Source of the DNA: Dillenia suffruticosa
Lineage: Eukaryota > Streptophyta > Magnoliopsida > Dilleniales > Dilleniaceae
Direction: 5' to 3'
Length of the DNA stretch: 64,000 bases
NCBI GenBank assembly: GCA_033439265.1
Contig: JAVTVX010000030.1
Coordinates: forward strand, 5,845,774-5,909,773
Under the pieces are notes generated by a model. The model saw only the letters and a program-made list of their open reading frames with translations. It was not told where the DNA came from and made no database searches. The stretch's first letter is position 1, and each line of letters starts with the position of its first letter. The translations under genes and the position numbers were made by a program. This document shows, piece after piece, positions 13,022-24,589 of the stretch.

Positions 13022-13660
13022 AGAAACCCTAGGAACTAAGAGATATAAATAAATAGATAAAAAGATAACAAAAGAATAATTAGGAAAAGTAATAAATAAA
13101 TAGAAAAGTAAATCAAAATAAATGATAGACAAATAAAAACTAAGGAGTGATAGATAATAGTAATAACAGGTAAATAAAAGTCATAACAGAGAGATAAATA
13201 AAAGTAAGGACCAGAGGTAATGGAATTCTTGAGCGGCAGAGCCGACGGCTAATCACTACTTTAAGCAAATAAATAAATAAGAAGAAAAATATGACTAGAG
13301 ATTTATGGGCGGCAAAATCGACTGTACTCTGAAAATAAGATTAGAGAGAATAAAAATATAAATGAAACATAAGATTTTTATTCATAAAATAAAATGAAAT
13401 AAAAGTTTACATAAAATAAAGGGTTTACAATGAAATCCTTGCATCTTGATCTTGATGTGGTTTTACAATAAATATTCTTTAAGGAGAGAAAGAAGAAAAG
13501 TGAAAGAAAGTGTACTCTCATGGGTGTTTTAATGGAACACTCAAGAAGATTCCATCATGTTCTCATATGCTCTCAAGCTTTCTCTCCCTTGAGGGTGTAT
13601 CCTCTGAAGGTATGTGCTTTTTTCCCAAGAGAATGGTCTCCTCATATAGAAAATTTGGTG
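13022..13660 (-). promoter_or_regulatory. Pararetrovirus promoter and RNA leader
   Basis: On the minus strand TATATGAG lies at about 13641-13648, a plausible TATA box that puts the transcript start near 13614-13620. An AATAAA signal follows at 13377-13382, about 240 nt downstream, so the genomic RNA would be terminally redundant by roughly 250 nt, as in the family. The leader then runs to the primer site at 13021. The same leader occurs inverted at 22252-22798. Confidence 0.6.
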
Positions 13661-13899
13661 AGGTATTGTTAGAACACGGGTCAACAGTACCGTATGAACA
13701 GTGTTATATGAATAGTATAAGATATAGTACCGATTTATCAGTTTTGAGATAATTGATTGATTTTTAACAAAATTTTACCAGTTTTAAGATAACTGATTGG
13801 CCGTAATTTTATTAATTTTGTTTGAAATGCCCTTTCGGGTTTTCATCCCAATTTTATTCTCTAATTTTTGCATAGGTCGCCTTTTTGGGTTTTCAACCT

Positions 13900-15399
13900 A
13901 TCGAGCTGATAACCAATTTTATGCGGGTAAAGATATCTCATCCAGCAATTTTTCAATTTTTTTTATAATCATCAAAGTCTTCAAAGTCGTCCTTGTCAAG
14001 GATGATGGTCTGTTCAAAATCCGCATCGGAGGTAACAGATCGAGATGATGATCCCTTCTCACTTTGGAGTCGCTATTCCATAATCTGCAAGTACTCATCT
14101 TTTGTTTTTGCTGCAGCAAGAACGGTTTGAGTATGAAATTTTTGAGTCAAAAATGTTTTATCAGAAAGGTTAGGGTTTAAGAGGCCCTTGGGTTTTAGCC
14201 AATCTAAGACTGCTAGTTTTAAGACTTTATCGGGTACTTTAAAGGAATTCCACCATTTCACTTTGAATTTCTTAAGAAGAACAGTGGCTCCATTGGAGTT
14301 AGCAACAAAGTCTAGGTACCATTGGCTAATCCAAGGCACAAAAACTTGGCACAAAAGAGACATAAGGGCCAAGATTTCTTTTCAGCTTCTGAAGATGAAA
14401 AGGGATTTAAATGTCTCAAAGGATTCTTTAACTGATGGAATAAAAATATGAGGAAGAGATCCAAAGAATTTCCACCAATGTGGGAACGAAGCCAAGTAAT
14501 TTTGGATTTTAGTTTTTTCATGGAAATAGAATAACCATGAGTGGGTGTGTTTATGATTTTGAATAAAGAATATGTTATACCAGGTTTGAATATAGTCCCA
14601 ATAGGAAAAGATTGGATAGAATTCAATTTTGGTTTTAAGATTTACTATGAAGATTTTAGATTTTGAAAGTTCTTGTCCCCATTCAAAAGGATAGAGGACT
14701 TTTAAAATTTTACTAGTTAAATAAGAAGAGAATGGTTATTCTGAAGAGAACTTAAAGTGCTTGAATTCAGCACTCTCCGTCAATTCTAAAATGGTTTGAT
14801 AATAACCAATAGTTTTGGATAAATCTCATGGTTTCTAAAACAAATTTTTTTATAAAATATCTTTCCATTGTCCAGAAAGGATCTTTATGGTAAAATCCTT
14901 CATCAATAGTTAAAATATTTTATGTAAAGGGTTTTTCAATAAATTTTGGAGTTTTTAAAGGTTTTGGATTTGGCAAAACAAGGGTTTTACTACCAGTGGT
15001 AGTCAAGATTTTTGAATCGGGTTGAGAAAGGATTTTAGAAAATGAAAATTCACATTTCTCTGTTTTAGAAATTAGTTTAGAAGTTTTAACTATTTGAACC
15101 GAAATTAGACTCAGAGTCACCTTGAGGTTTTGGAATAGTTTTGGACTCCACAGATGTGGGTTGTCTGGGACCGACTCGACCCATTTCTGATCAAAGAAAG
15201 TTTGTCTTCAGACAGGGACTTTGTTTTAGCTTGGGCCTCATTTTGTACTTTGGCCCGCTTTTCAGCTTCTTCTTTCTCCGTAACCATTTCATACCATGAT
15301 TTTATGAGTTTTGCAGAGGAGATAGGTTTTACGAATAGTTCTGCTTCGGCCTTGGCCTTGGCCTTGCCTTTGCCTGTAGTCTTGCAGGGCATGTTATAA
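13900..15399 (-). pseudogene. Pararetrovirus second ORF, function unknown (fossil)
   Basis: A start-like segment MPCKTTGKGKAKAKAEAEL lies at the upstream end (near 15392) and is rich in Lys, Ala and Glu. Further down are 'FVPWISQWYLDFV' and 'KKFKVKWWNSF' (14073-14372), which recur in my memory of plant endogenous pararetrovirus second ORFs. There is no domain whose activity I can name. Position after RNase H and before the promoter fits the second ORF of Florendovirus-type genomes. Broken. Confidence 0.5.
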
Positions 15400-17622
15400 T
15401 GTACCCATATTTGTTCATGTTTACGCTATTCCTTTAGAGCCTTGATTTTAGCTCTTGCAAGGAAGATTTTATGCCGTATTTCTGCTCAAGCCTGAAAAGT
15501 CATCTGCATAAAACAGGTTATAGAGATTTTATCTATTCTATTGAAATTCTCTAATTAGAAAATCTGGCAAAAAGTTATTATCACCTTTGATATATTCAAT
15601 ATCGAAATCAAATATAAAAAGAATGGTTTGCCATCTTGCAAAAATCTGTTTTGATGCAATATTTTGAACATTTTTGTGCAAAATTTCTTTTCCCGATTTA
15701 TAATCGATACAAAATATAAATTTTTTATTTAATAAATCACTTTAAAATTTTGTAATGTACAAAACAATAGACAAAATTTCTATTTTAATAGTAGAATAAT
15801 TTTTTTGGACTCCATTCTAATGACCAGAAGTGTATTGAACTATAACTTCCCTATTGTCTTGGATTTGTTTTAAAATTCCTCCATAATCTATATCACTAGC
15901 ATTTATTTCAACGATTCTGGGAATGTTAGGATTGGCTATACAGAGGCATGGTATTTCTAACACCTGGTTTTTGATAAAGTAGACAATCTCAGTATATTCT
16001 TCTATCCATGGTTTAGGATTCTTTTTAAATCTATTATGAAGTGGTTTATCTATTTTGTTTATATTGGGAAAGAAATCTTGATCATAATTTAGACTTTCTT
16101 CAAAATCTTTGTAATTGTGTTTTATCAAGAATTTTATCCGAAAATTTGTTAGCAAATTCCAAAGATCTTTCAATTGGTTTTATGGTCCCGCAAGTTATGT
16201 GGTGATCTAAGAATCTGATCTTTGTTTAGAACAAAAACATCTTTTTTGCAGATAATACTAAGTTTTAAGGTTTTTAAAATGTTGTTCTATTGATATTGAG
16301 AATATAAGTAAATCATCAATGTATACTATGCAAAATTAAGAGTATGTATTAAATATGTCATTCATAATTCTTTAGAATTCAGAATGGGCAATTTTTAATC
16401 CGAATGGCACACATTCCACTCATATTGCCCAAATGGAACAATAAATGTGGTTTTATATCTATGATCAGGATGGATTTGTATTTGCCAGAATCCAGATTTC
16501 ATATCGAATTTCGAAAAAATATTTATGGAATTAAGCTTTTGCAACAAATCATTTTTATTTGGTATTGGATATCTTATCTATTTTTGATGTGATCTTCAAG
16601 ATTGCAATAAATTTATAAGATTTAACTTAAGTTCCAGTTGGGCCAGTAACAAAAGTTCGAGTTAAAAGGTTCAAAAAGTACTGAATAACTTAATTCAGAG
16701 GGTTTTACAATAAGAAATTGGAGCCCAAATGAATGAAGAACCAAAAGAGGCTTCACTTATGCTCATTCAAGCCCAGTTGGAAGAATAAAAGGCCCAAAAC
16801 TATCCAAGATCAAGGGAGGACGAAAATAAAGAAAAATAGCTGCAAGACTTGGTCAAAATAGTTTGGTTTATTCAGTTTCCTAATTTTTATTTTTTATTTT
16901 TTTGTAATTTATATTTTAGTTTCCTAATTCTTTATTGTTTAGGGAGTTACTAAATTTTTAGTTGCCAATTAAGTCTTCACATTTAGGCTATAAATAGACC
17001 ATTATACATTATACAGAAAAAAACACTTTGGAGAGAATTAATAAAATTGTGAGGATTCTTCACACAGGTCTTGTTCTTTTGAGAACTTTGAACTTATTCA
17101 AGATATGAGTCTTGTTTAGTTCTTTGACTTATCAATTTAGGTTTCGAACCATCTAGATTGTGGCGTCATTCATTCCATCATTATACCAAGTTTCTTGATC
17201 TAGTGAGAAACGGGTATAAGGTCATATACCTTAGATTCTTCCTCTTTTAGGGCAAGGGTTGAGGTTTTTTAATTTCACCGGTTCAAATAATTCGTTGGGA
17301 CGATTTTTGGGTTAAATTAACTTGTTTGTGGGTTTTAAGTTTTTTATACCCAATGGGTTCACATCAATTTTAGGGTTTCGTTTAGAGGTTTATAATTTAT
17401 TGCTAGTATTGGGGTTTCTCTTTCTATTTTCGAAACTTTGTTGACATAAAAAGTTGCGTAACTCCATGGAGACCTAAATTTTGAAATCAATCCCTTGAAT
17501 TCAAGATTTTGAATTTTCTTTTTATAATATTGTTCTAATTCAGCATTCATCTGAATTAGTCTGGATTTACTGGGAATACTTTGTTCGTCAAATCTTTTTT
17601 CATATGGTAGGTCAATCATATG
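15400..17622 (-). pseudogene. Pararetrovirus reverse transcriptase and RNase H (fossil)
   Basis: The polymerase start shows 'FRSPWSYATFYVNK' and 'LAINYKPLNETLK' (17359-17619), the caulimovirid fingers region. After an inserted LTR it continues with 'FSKFDMKSGFWQIQIHPDHR' and 'PFGLKIAHSEFQRIMNDIF' (about 16330-16560). The connection and RNase H start shows 'IPRIVEINASDIDYGGILKQ' (about 15850-15930), with the Asp expected for RNase H in the family. In life this enzyme copies the RNA genome to DNA. Here it is a broken fossil. Confidence 0.8.
16585..17366 (+). mobile_element. Solo LTR inserted in the pararetrovirus polymerase
   Basis: The segment is 782 bp, begins TGATGTGA and ends TCACATCA, an 8-bp perfect inverted repeat with TG...CA ends. 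It is flanked by ATTTT on both sides (16580-16584 and 17367-17371), a 5-bp target duplication. In the plus direction it has a TATA box, CTATAAATAG (about 16988-16997), and AATAAA near 17040, as in an LTR promoter and polyadenylation region. It contains no coding capacity. I cannot assign it to a family. The exact duplication suggests it is younger than the virus. Confidence 0.8.
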
Positions 17623-18250
17623 TTATTTTCTATTCCAAAAGGTATTAGGAAGATCAGAACAAATTTCTTTTTTGATCAATTTTTGGAGGTCGAAAATTCT
17701 TTGTTTTATGGAATTATGTTTTAATTGTTTTTCAATTCTTTGAAGATTAATATTTTGTTTTAAATGATATATATCGAATTGTTTTTTCTGAATTAACAGA
17801 TTTATTGAATTTTCATGGATAGAAACGGCTTTTATTAGATTTAAGTTTCTTGTTTTAGATGGTTCCAAAAATGAAAAATTTAGGTTTTCTTTTTTATATT
17901 TAAAATTGATTCCATTATAAATAACCTTATATGGAGTTATTAAGTTTATGAATGGTGTTCCAAAGATAACCGTGTGATGGATATTAGTTATCAGGACGAA
18001 TGTTGTTTTAATTAGGAAGATTTTATTTTGGATACCTACATCAATTTTAACAATTATGTTCATTTTAGAACTATTTGCAAAGGATAATGTTTCATTGGTT
18101 TTTTCATAAAATTTTTTAGGAATAAGTTCTGCTTTTATACAGTTTAAATCAGCTCCGGTATAAAAAACAACGACTGTACCAATTTTAAAGTTATCAGATA
18201 ATATTAGGGTTATTTTTATATGGTATTTCTGAACGTAATTTCCTTTAGAA
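17623..18250 (-). pseudogene. Pararetrovirus aspartic protease region (fossil)
   Basis: The minus-strand frame 17623-18063 includes 'IHHTVIFGTPFINLITPY', the typical C-terminal part of the retroviral-type protease fold ('ILGTPFI...'). It lies directly before the polymerase, as in the family. The N-terminal part lies toward 18250. In life it would process the polyprotein. Broken. Confidence 0.6.
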
Positions 18251-20800
18251 CGAAGAGAATTTTTTCAGAAAAGGTTTTATTAGATTTTTCGAGATATTAG
18301 ATGGTCTGAAATCTAAAAGATCCTTATCTAGACTTTCTTCGTCACTGCTCGAATCAGTAATTATGTTTTTACCTTTTATTTGAGATAATAGGATTGAAAT
18401 GGTTTTAGAGTTTTCTGTTTGTTTCTGTTTTAATTTTTTTCAGTTCTTTTTTGATTGTTTTTATTTCTTCTTGTAATTTCGGAATGGTTATAGAAGATTT
18501 TTTATTGAATTTTCTTTTATTGAGTTTAGATGTAAGATCATACATTCGAGTACTAATGCAAGGACTACAAGAAGAACCTTTAGAACTTCCTTCTACAGAT
18601 TGTTTTAATTGATCCAAGCATTTTTTTTCTAAATTTTTGGATTGTTTATATATTGAATGGTTTTCAGAATTAAGTTTTGTTCTTTGATTAATATGTTTAT
18701 ATTATTTGAATCTAAGGTCTCTTATTCGAATTCGGTTTTACTAAAACTAGATTTTAATTCATCAATTTGTGGATTACTAATAGAGATTTCTGAATTGATT
18801 GTATCAATATCAGAGTTATCTACTAATAAAACCGAAATTTTATTTAGAGTTCCTTCATCCAAATGAAATCCTCTAATCTTTTTGGATACCCTACAATATT
18901 TGAAAGTATGTCATTTTCTTTTGCATTTGAAACATGTAATATCCTTTAATGGTCTTGATATTGAAGCGTTTTCTTTTTCTTTATATTTGCGGGTTTTATG
19001 GGATTTCTTATAAGGTTTCTTATAATAATCATCCTTGGAGTTTTTATATTTATAAGTTTTATATTTTTTAGAATATTGTTTTTTAGAATATTTTTTAGAT
19101 TGTTTTTTTACTGTATTTTTCGTTGCAGGTTTTATATTTATTAAGATCAAACTGATCACAGAATGATCTTAATTTTTTTTAGTTTTCTTCATTTCTTATT
19201 TTAAATGTCTTTGGAGTTTTAAATCTTGGCATATCTTTAATCCTTCTTTTTGCGTAAAACGAACCAATTCACCATAAGTGAATTGGTCATATAGAATTAT
19301 ATGATTTTCAAATGTTTCATGAATAGTTTTCCTTACTCTTTCTCCTAACAAAGTTGAAAGCCAGCAAAGAATTTTTCCTTCCAAAAGGGTTGGTTAGAGT
19401 CTTCTCTAAGTATTACCTTAATTCGAAAGGTAGATTTATACCATTGAAAATCACTTAATATTTTACATCTGAGATTGGATAGTAGATCTATGTTTTTGTC
19501 TTTTAAATGGGATGAATCTCTAATAAAATGGAGAGTTATAGTGAATATTAAGGTTGCAACTACATCCTGTATTTGTTCACCGAACTGGTTCAAAATTGGT
19601 TCACCTTCATCACCAACTTGAATAGCATTTAAGATCTCCAATTATTGTCTTTGAGTGAGATGAAAATCCCATCATCCTTTTAGTTGACCAGAAAATCCTG
19701 CTATAAGGAGTTCTGCAACTGTTTTATCAATTGTTCCTTAATGAGTTTTATAGACATTTGAAGCCATAGTCATTTATTGTAATAAATTTAAGATTTGATA
19801 TTCACTCATTCCATCCATATTCCATACATAGATAGAATTAGCATTATATTTTGGTTATACCAAAATTTCAGGTTGATTACCGATTTCCAATTCAGATAAT
19901 CTGGTTTTAATATATTCAAATTTAGGAGTTTTCCAAAGGAGTTTGTTTATTTTAGTTTTAGGAGTCTGAAAGGTTTCATTTTCTTCCTCATCTAATTCGG
20001 ATGAAAATGTTTTGTTTAAGACTGTGATATCCTAATTTACAGATTGAGAAATTTGAGGTGTTTCAAGGATAATTGGATTGGTTTGTCCTGAAAATGACTC
20101 AATTTTACTGACCTGAAGTTTTATAACTTCCAAAATTTCTTATTTATTTGTTTTGATTTATTGGTGGGTGTGGTTTGAAATCTGATAAGGTTTGAAAATA
20201 GGGTATTTAGATTTTTCAATCTTTTTTGTTTTATTGGACTTAATGGGTTATTGAGTCTTTTGTGATTTTTCAATTTTGGAAAATTGTTTTCCAATTGTGT
20301 TTAAATGTGCATTTGTATAATTATTTTTGGATAATTATATTTTTGAGGTTTATTTAATCATTATCCTGTGATATTTTATATGGACTTGCCTCAACATTTT
20401 CTGTACTAACAGGAATTTTGATCATTCGAAGAGGTGAATGATCAGTTTCTATGGTTTGACCATCTTTGGTTTCCCATGAGTGTTTTTTATTTCTTTTTAT
20501 TTTAGGATCGACTATTTTAAATAGATATTTAATTTTATATTATTTGGTATACATTTCAAACCATGTAAAAAATAAAATATTTATTTTATTTTTTCTACAA
20601 AATTTAAAATGTTTTTCTTGGATTTTAAAAATTCTTTCTTCAAATGTTTTAAAATACCAATTTCTTTTTTCTCTGTTTTCATCGGAGTAAAAATCTTTTT
20701 CCAAATATTTTTTGTCTACTTGAAAATCATTTTCAGAATGATTTTGAAAATCATTTTGGGTTTTATCATTTTTTATGAGAATATTGAGTTTTTTCAAAAT
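18251..20800 (-). pseudogene. Pararetrovirus coat protein region with zinc knuckle (fossil)
   Basis: The stretch 'NLRCKILSDFQWYKSTF' with 'QPFWKEKFFAGF' (19345-19641) is the conserved coat-protein core of the family. It is followed by 'YGELVRFTQKEGLKIC' (about 19210-19290). A Lys/Tyr-rich basic stretch then leads into 'DITCFKCKRK' (18911-18960), the start of the coat zinc knuckle. Upstream, 20540-20797 encodes a charged linker with 'KNKINILFFTWFEMY'. Broken in several places. Confidence 0.7.
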
Positions 20801-20849
20801 CTTATTTTTATCATATGTTTTATCAAAATTACAATCTTTTTCTAAATTG

Positions 20850-22181
20850 TTTAATTTATTTTCTCTACCGACATTTTCTGTTATAACTGAAAGTATTTGA
20901 GAGGTACGTTCAGATTCAGATTGGTTTTATTTTTCTATTTGAAAACGTGTATAGATCAATTGTGAGATTATTTGTCCCAAATTTATGGTTTTAAGAGAGA
21001 TTGTTGGTATATCTGAGGTGGAATACCTTGGAGATTTTATTGAGATTTTATCATAAAGATTTATAATGGACGGTAATTTTAAAATTCTTCCCAGATCTAT
21101 ATATTTGGAGGATGTCGTTTATGTATCCGAAAACCTGGAAGTATAAAATGGTCTATCAAAACTTATTTTTACATTACCATCAGTATATTGTGTTATTTGT
21201 CTTATTCTGGTATTTGGTTCTGGAATATCATTGTCTATTTTTTGTTGAACTACATCTTTCTGTATTCAATATATCTTTCTGTATTCAATATTCTGGAAGG
21301 GTTATTTCTTCCCATGTATTAGGCTTTGGAATGACAAAGTTGGATTTTGTGATATTGGTTTGGAGAAGAAGAGTTTCTCCTTTTTTGTGTTAGATTCTAT
21401 GTTTTGAATCGAAATCTGTTGTCATAGCTTTGTAATTTATTTTATATATTAGAGCGATCGGAATTGATTCCTCTATCATATCATAATTATGTATTTTAAT
21501 TTGTAAAATCAAGAATTTTAATATATTTCTATCATTTAAGGATATAATTAGGTTTGGAAAACAATCGAAGAAACTGGCGCCTTACATAAACTTGACTCAA
21601 CAATTCCTAAAAAGGAATCTGAAAAATTATTATGTCTGGCATCTCTAAGAACTACCAGAATAGAGATATTTAGACCTTCTCTGGTTAATGGTCTAAGACC
21701 GATTTGGATTAATTCGATATGAATATATTTGATCCTTTGTTTATATGTTTTTTTAAAGATTTTTTGGAGAATAATTGTATAGTTTCGAAAAATTTTAGAA
21801 ATTGAATATCTTTTTTTTTTTTTTTAGTTTTAATGGTATAATCTGTTTTAAAGAAATTTATTTTAGGTGTTTTGTATATTTGGTCTATACTTATTTTGGG
21901 TATCTCCTATTCATCTATCATTTTTCAAAATCTTCAATTGTTATTTTTTCATTATTTATTATATCTTTAGTTCTCGAAAAATTTGATATAAAACTTGAAA
22001 AGATAGTAGTTTTACAGAATATATGGTTCATTGTTCTGATTCCAAACAACAAATCCAAATATATACCTACAGAACACTTGCTTACCAACGGTCTCACTAC
22101 CCCTCCTGGATTTATTGCCGAGAACACCGTGTCTAAAGAACTCGGTATATAATCATATCTGAAATTTAGAATTTCAAACAA
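20850..22181 (-). pseudogene. Pararetrovirus movement protein (fossil)
   Basis: The minus strand near 21560-21720 encodes 'IQIGLRPLTREGLNISILVV' and then 'RDARHNNFSDSFLGIVESSL', the central signature of caulimovirid 30K-type movement proteins. The upstream part (21918-22181) encodes 'INPGGVVRPLVSKCSVGIYL' and 'LLFGIRTMNHIF'. In life this protein opens plasmodesmata to virus. The region lies first in the genome after the primer site, as in the family. Broken. Confidence 0.75.
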
Positions 22182-22251
22182 TTAGGTTTATTATATCAAA
22201 ATTTTTCCAATAAATAAATATTCTTTATTTATGTTATACCAAGATACCAAG

Positions 22252-22794
22252 ATACCTTGAGAGGATACACCTTTGAGGGAGAGAAAGCTTGAGAGTATAT
22301 GAGAGTATGATAGAATTTTCTTGAGTGTTCCGTTAAAATACCTTTGAGTGTACACTTTTTTTAATTTTTTTTCTTTCCCTCCTTGGAAAATATTTATTGT
22401 AAAACTTCATCAAGATCAAGGCGCAAGGATTTTATTGTAAACCTTTTATCTTATGTAAACTTTTATTTTATTTTATTTTATGAATAAAAATCTTATATTT
22501 TATTTATATTCTTTATTCTCTCTCACCCTATTTCCAGTGCGGTCGGATTTGTCGTTCATAAATATCTAGTGCTATTTTTTTCTTATTTATTTATTTATTG
22601 AAAATGGTGATTAGTGGTTCGCTCTACCGTTTAAGAATCTCATATGTTATATTTTCTTGTATTTTCAGAGTGTGGCGATTAACCGTCGGCTCTACCGTCT
22701 AAGAATTTTATTATCTCTGATCCTTATTTTTATTTATCTCTTTGTTATTACTTTTATTCACACGGTATTACTATTATCTATCATTCCTTATTTT

Positions 22795-22798
<4 letters not shown>
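22252..22798 (+). repeat. Inverted second copy of the pararetrovirus leader
   Basis: The plus strand here matches the minus strand of 13131-13614 nearly base by base (roughly 80-85 percent by eye). Shared landmarks include 'agaggatacacc', 'gagagaaagcttgagag', 'ttcttgagtgttcc', 'aatatttattgtaaaac' and 'gaataaaaatcttat'. The match begins at the position equal to the predicted viral RNA start and stops at the AT microsatellite. This makes a long inverted repeat around the virus. Confidence 0.8.

Positions 22799-22825
<27 letters not shown>
22798..22825. repeat. (AT)n microsatellite
   Basis: Perfect AT dinucleotides at the edge of the inverted leader copy. Confidence 0.85.
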
Positions 22826-24580
22826 ACCTCCTCTGATTTGATAGTTTTTGAATTGCCTCTTGTAATTTCAAAATCAAAAGATTGCCCTTCAACATCAACA
22901 CCTTTGCCAACTTGTCCCTGTAGTATTTTCTATCACCCTTCCCTCAAGAATAATCTAGGCCATATGGAAAATCTACTTAATCACATAAAGTTTAAAAAGA
23001 AAAAAAGGGTTCTGCTCTCTTTTCGCTCGCAGGTAAAGTGCAAGTGTTATTTAAATCAAAAGTTATTTTAGATAATTAATAATTATTTTGCATCTTAAAA
23101 ATTATCAACTCGGATTCCATTAAGTATCAACTCTGTCATCAAATACCTTTTAATTGTTATAAAAGCCAATAGCTAAAATTACCCCAAAAGCTACAGCAAA
23201 CACCGCTTATTGATGAGTGGTGTTGTTATCCTAGAAAGAAAACCCACAATGGTGTCTCACTTTATCAATTGATGGTGTGAGCACTCCCACCGTAGCAACC
23301 ATTCTCCTCATTGGGCTCCTTTTTCTTTTTTTTTTTTTTTTGCCTTTCTTTTTTGGGCCAATAAATTTGGACCCATTGTTAGGCTCTCCAAATAGGAGGG
23401 GAACCCAACATTTTTTTTTTTTGGTTAATTTGAACCTGGATTATGTGGTGGAGGGTTATGCCACTAGGATGTCCTCCCGGGACACCCAACAATATCTTAG
23501 CTCACTTCTTCACTTCTTCCTTTCCTTGCTTTCTTAGACCGATTTCTCCATGACTTGCTCAATAGCCATACGCAATTTGAGTATATAAATGATGGAAAAA
23601 TAATGCGAAAGTGAGATTTAATGGATTTCATGTAAGAGTGTGAAAATGCACATAGAACTGTGCTTTCCTTGCTTTCTTAGACCGATTTCTCCATGACTTG
23701 CTCAATAGCCATACGCAATTTGAGTATATAAATGATGGAAAAATAATGCGAAAGCGAGATTTAATGAATCTCATATAAGAGTGTGAAAACGCAAATAGAA
23801 CTGAGATTCATTAACTGCAAGGCCCCTTTTTCTCTGAGTCACGTTGGAACCTAGTCATTGCTAACATGCAACGATTAATATGGATGGTTAGCCCGGTGGA
23901 AAGGGTGTTAAATTTCTTAATAAAGTTTTAGATTCGAATATTAAAAAGAAAAAAAAACTATATTGGAAGATCTCTCTTAGAAATACCCGACAGCAAGTCG
24001 AACCGAATTAGTCGAAATCTGATTTCAGATAGGTATAGTTAATTAAAAAAAAAAAAAGCTCACATGCAACATATTGCCTTGTATGTATGCCATGTTATTG
24101 GCTGTTTTTACCCGACAACATTATCTTGGAGAAAATCCATTAACAACAATAATCATTTCTAAAATAGGACCATTATGGAGTATTTCACACCCAAAGCAAC
24201 TATAATGACTCCAAAGTTAAGTTTGTATTCTTGTACATTGGAAAATCAGAAAATTGAGAAAAGAAAATAATAGGAAATGTTTTCTCGAGTAATGTGTAGT
24301 TTGAAATTTTGAGAAAAAGTTTTAATGGATATTATAAAATTAGTTGAGATTAAACTCAATTTTGAACTCATTATTTAAGAAAAAATTAAGTTTGAGCATT
24401 AAATTCTTAATCTTGAATTCGATTCTTCTATATAAAGTAAACAAAGTTAATCTGTACGAGGCAACAAGAGGCTTTTCAACCGAATTTCATTAGGCCGGCT
24501 ATACATTGTGGGGACAACTTGTTCTTGAGAGCCAAGCTTAGTGATTTGATCTCCGAATCCAGAAGACGATCGATATGGGT
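22826..24580. other. Intergenic region without a supported gene
   Basis: No recognisable coding. It holds two poly-T runs (about 23325-23342 and 23410-23422) and the 143-bp tandem duplication listed separately. Confidence 0.55.
23521..23806. repeat. Tandem duplication, 143-bp unit, two copies
   Basis: Unit 1 is 23521-23663 and unit 2 is 23664-23806. Both start TTTCCTTGCTTTCTTAGACC and share 'gatttctccatgacttgctc'. Only a handful of bases differ, so the duplication is fairly recent. It contains no gene I recognise. Confidence 0.85.
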
Positions 24581-24589
24581 TTGATGGCT

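Larger units (their letters stand above)
13010..22240 (-). mobile_element. Endogenous pararetrovirus (Caulimoviridae, Florendovirus-like), about one genome unit
   Basis: On the minus strand the order is movement protein, a linker region, coat protein with zinc knuckle, aspartic protease, reverse transcriptase with RNase H, a second ORF, promoter and leader. There is no integrase and no LTR. The leader ends in TGGTATTAGAGC (13010-13021), one base from the tRNA-Met primer site TGGTATCAGAGC of this family. A remnant TCTTGGTAT sits at the other end (about 22235-22243). The unit is therefore about 9.2 kb including a 782-bp LTR insertion. It is an old, broken copy with many breaks. Genus is inferred from gene order, the long fused polyprotein and the second ORF. 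Petuvirus-like relatives are the main alternative. Confidence 0.8.

Noticed and set aside
13131-22798. Reading the long inverted repeat as terminal inverted repeats of a DNA transposon
   Set aside because: The repeats match the viral leader (promoter, poly-A signal, primer site) and the enclosed genes are viral. There is no transposase.
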